Part shown: positions 62,789 through 64,000 of the stretch, in pieces
Numbering within the stretch: the stretch's first letter is position 1
Layout: every line of letters starts with the position of its first letter
NCBI GenBank assembly: GCA_020637165.1
Contig: JACJWN010000009.1
Location: 62,001 to 126,000, forward strand
Source of the DNA: Mycolicibacterium sp.
GTDB taxonomy: Bacteria > Actinomycetota > Actinomycetes > Mycobacteriales > Mycobacteriaceae
Direction: 5' to 3'
DNA: 64,000 nt
Notes under the pieces: generated by a model
What the model was told of the DNA's origin: nothing
Database searches by the model: none
Seen by the model: the letters and a program-made list of their open reading frames with translations, nothing else
Position numbers and translations under genes: made by a program

Positions 62789-64000
62789 ATGCGCGGTCAC
62801 ATCATCGTCTGTGGTGACGATGCCCTCGCCCGGAGGATCATCGACGAACTCAACGACGCCGAGCTGTCCGTCGTTCTCCTGGCAAGCCCCAACGCCTTGG
62901 ACGCCGCCGGGGTCGCCACCGCGCATGCGGTGATCGCCGCCGCCGCCGAGGACTCGGTCAACCTCGAAGTCGCCCTGCTGGCCCGGCAGGCCAACCCCAG
63001 GGTCCGGGTGGTGGCTCGGTTGTCCAACGCCGTTCTGCACCAGGCGATGAACGACGGCATCGGCCCCGGTGCGGTGCTCGACGTCGCCGCCCTGGCTGCG
63101 CCGTCGGTGGTGGAGGCGATGCTGGGCCGGACCGCGCACTCCATCAGGGCCGGCGGGGTCGATTTCGTCGTCTCCAGCGACACCGTCGAACGCAATGGCA
63201 CGCTCCGGGAGATCTACGGCCGGCTGGCCCCGGTCGCCGTCATCCGGGGGGAGAACGCCCCGACGCCCGGTGAGGTGATCGCTTGCCCGCATCTCGACGA
63301 CCCGGTATTCGAGGGCGACCGGGCCACGGTGATGGGCCAGGCCGAGGAACTGAGCCGACGCGGCCTGAGGGTGGGGCTCGAGGAGGACGCCGAACCGGCC
63401 CACCGCTCGCCGCCGGTCCGTGCCTTCGACGGGGCGCGGGCGTTCCACGAGGATGTCAACCCGATGTTCTACGGCGCACTGGGCATCGCCATGACGATGC
63501 TGCTCGGTTCGACGGTTCTGCTGCGATTCACCTTCGATCCGCCCATGGGTTGGATGGATTCGCTGTCCTTCGCCACCGAGACCCTGACCACCGTCGGGTA
63601 CGGAGACTTCACCTTCTTCGGTCAGCACCTCTGGCTGCGGCTGTGGGGCGTGGTGATGATGCTCAGCGGCATCGCCATGATCTCTGTCATGGTTGCGTTC
63701 GTCGCCGACGTGCTGCTTTCGCGGCGGCTCTACCAAGCCGCCAGCCGCCAGCAGGTCAGCCACCTTCGCCGCCACTTCGTTGTCGTCGGTCTGGGATCGT
63801 TCGGCATCCGCGTGGCCAGCATGCTCAAAGAGGCCGGCCACCCCGTGGTGGTCGTCGAACGCGACGAGGACAACCGCTACGTTTCCGCCCTGACGGAACA
63901 GCGCATCCCGGTGATTGCCGGCGACGCCACGCTCCGGACGACCCTCACCGCCGCGCGTGCCGAACACGCCCGGGCCGTCGCGGTCCTGACCGAGGACGAC
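62789..64000 (+). CDS. Potassium channel with N- and C-terminal RCK domains (partial)
   Basis: 404 codons from ATG 62789, cut by the window edge. An N-terminal RCK/TrkA-like domain (RGHIIVCGDDALARRIIDEL...VVARLSNAVLHQAMNDG, about 1-130) and a second variable stretch precede two transmembrane helices (about 227-250 and 290-310) with the selectivity filter TVGYGD (268-273). A second RCK domain begins at about 328 with FVVVGLGSFGIRVASMLKEA (GxGxxG). RCK domains gate the pore on ligand binding. An RCK domain before the pore as well as after it is unusual compared with MthK-type channels, which have one after the pore. Confidence 0.85.
   Translation, partial: MRGHIIVCGDDALARRIIDELNDAELSVVLLASPNALDAAGVATAHAVIAAAAEDSVNLEVALLARQANPRVRVVARLSNAVLHQAMNDGIGPGAVLDVAALAAPSVVEAMLGRTAHSIRAGGVDFVVSSDTVERNGTLREIYGRLAPVAVIRGENAPTPGEVIACPHLDDPVFEGDRATVMGQAEELSRRGLRVGLEEDAEPAHRSPPVRAFDGARAFHEDVNPMFYGALGIAMTMLLGSTVLLRFTFDPPMGWMDSLSFATETLTTVGYGDFTFFGQHLWLRLWGVVMMLSGIAMISVMVAFVADVLLSRRLYQAASRQQVSHLRRHFVVVGLGSFGIRVASMLKEAGHPVVVVERDEDNRYVSALTEQRIPVIAGDATLRTTLTAARAEHARAVAVLTEDD

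Overview
The window is high-GC DNA from a mycobacterium outside the M. tuberculosis complex, most likely a Mycolicibacterium-type environmental species. Most of it follows, in inverted order, the M. tuberculosis H37Rv segment from about Rv0983 (pepD) to Rv0912, recognised from memory of the protein families: pepD-mprB-mprA-rpmF, the Rv0976c-fadE13-accD2-accA2-fadE12-echA7 operon, Rv0966c, Rv0959/Rv0958, purH-purN, Rv0955 (perM), Rv0954, Rv0953c, sucD-sucC, Rv0950c, uvrD1, Rv0948c chorismate mutase, pgi, Rv0945, Rv0944 (fpg-like), Rv0940c, ligD-ku, Rv0927c-Rv0926c, mntH and Rv0914c-Rv0912. Signal-peptide proteins of mycobacterial type, GTG/TTG starts, ATGA/GTGA stop-start overlaps and leaderless-looking promoters fit this assignment.

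Layout. 1-2.8 kb: the envelope-stress two-component system mprAB with the start of pepD, preceded by rpmF. 3.0-11.4 kb: a six-gene acyl-CoA operon (AtuA-like protein, two acyl-CoA dehydrogenases, a two-subunit biotin-dependent acyl-CoA carboxylase, an enoyl-CoA hydratase) behind a promoter with a palindromic operator. 11.4-22.2 kb: a DUF1707 protein, a repeat-bearing secreted protein, a MoxR/VWA pair, purine biosynthesis (purN, purH) and two cell-division/envelope membrane proteins. 22.3-33.3 kb: central metabolism (sucCD, pgi, chorismate mutase, succinate-semialdehyde dehydrogenase), an M23 peptidase, uvrD1 and a KstR-type LLM enzyme. 33.4-41.5 kb: an accessory stretch with a P1B-5 metal ATPase carrying a hemerythrin domain, an MFS transporter, cobF, an Fpg-like glycosylase and a second LLM enzyme. 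41.6-48.7 kb: a secreted protein broken by an in-frame amber codon, a propionyl/acetyl-CoA synthetase, a DUF4333 lipoprotein, then ligD and ku. 48.7-54.9 kb: a KstR-box SDR operon, small secreted proteins coupled to mntH, a compact DUF1365-sigK-rskA locus and tRNA-Arg(CCT). 54.9-64 kb: a wax ester synthase/DGAT with a Lys/Ala tail, a frameshifted secreted protein, a thiolase/carotenoid oxygenase/tandem-HxlR operon, a lipoprotein, a cupin and a potassium channel cut by the window edge.

The observations most worth following are: (1) a 20-codon leader peptide with Phe-Phe-Tyr-Gly-Tyr followed by a terminator hairpin upstream of chorismate mutase, which looks like a classical aromatic amino acid attenuator; (2) three 60-bp palindromic intergenic elements with invariant arms and a conserved loop core; (3) three 14-bp boxes matching the KstR operator consensus in front of two LLM enzymes and an SDR; (4) two broken small secreted-protein genes, one by a nonsense codon and one by a frameshift; (5) the ATPase-hemerythrin/MFS/cobF operon; and (6) a wax ester synthase fused to a histone-like Lys/Ala repeat. 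No CRISPR array, insertion sequence, prophage or integrase was seen.
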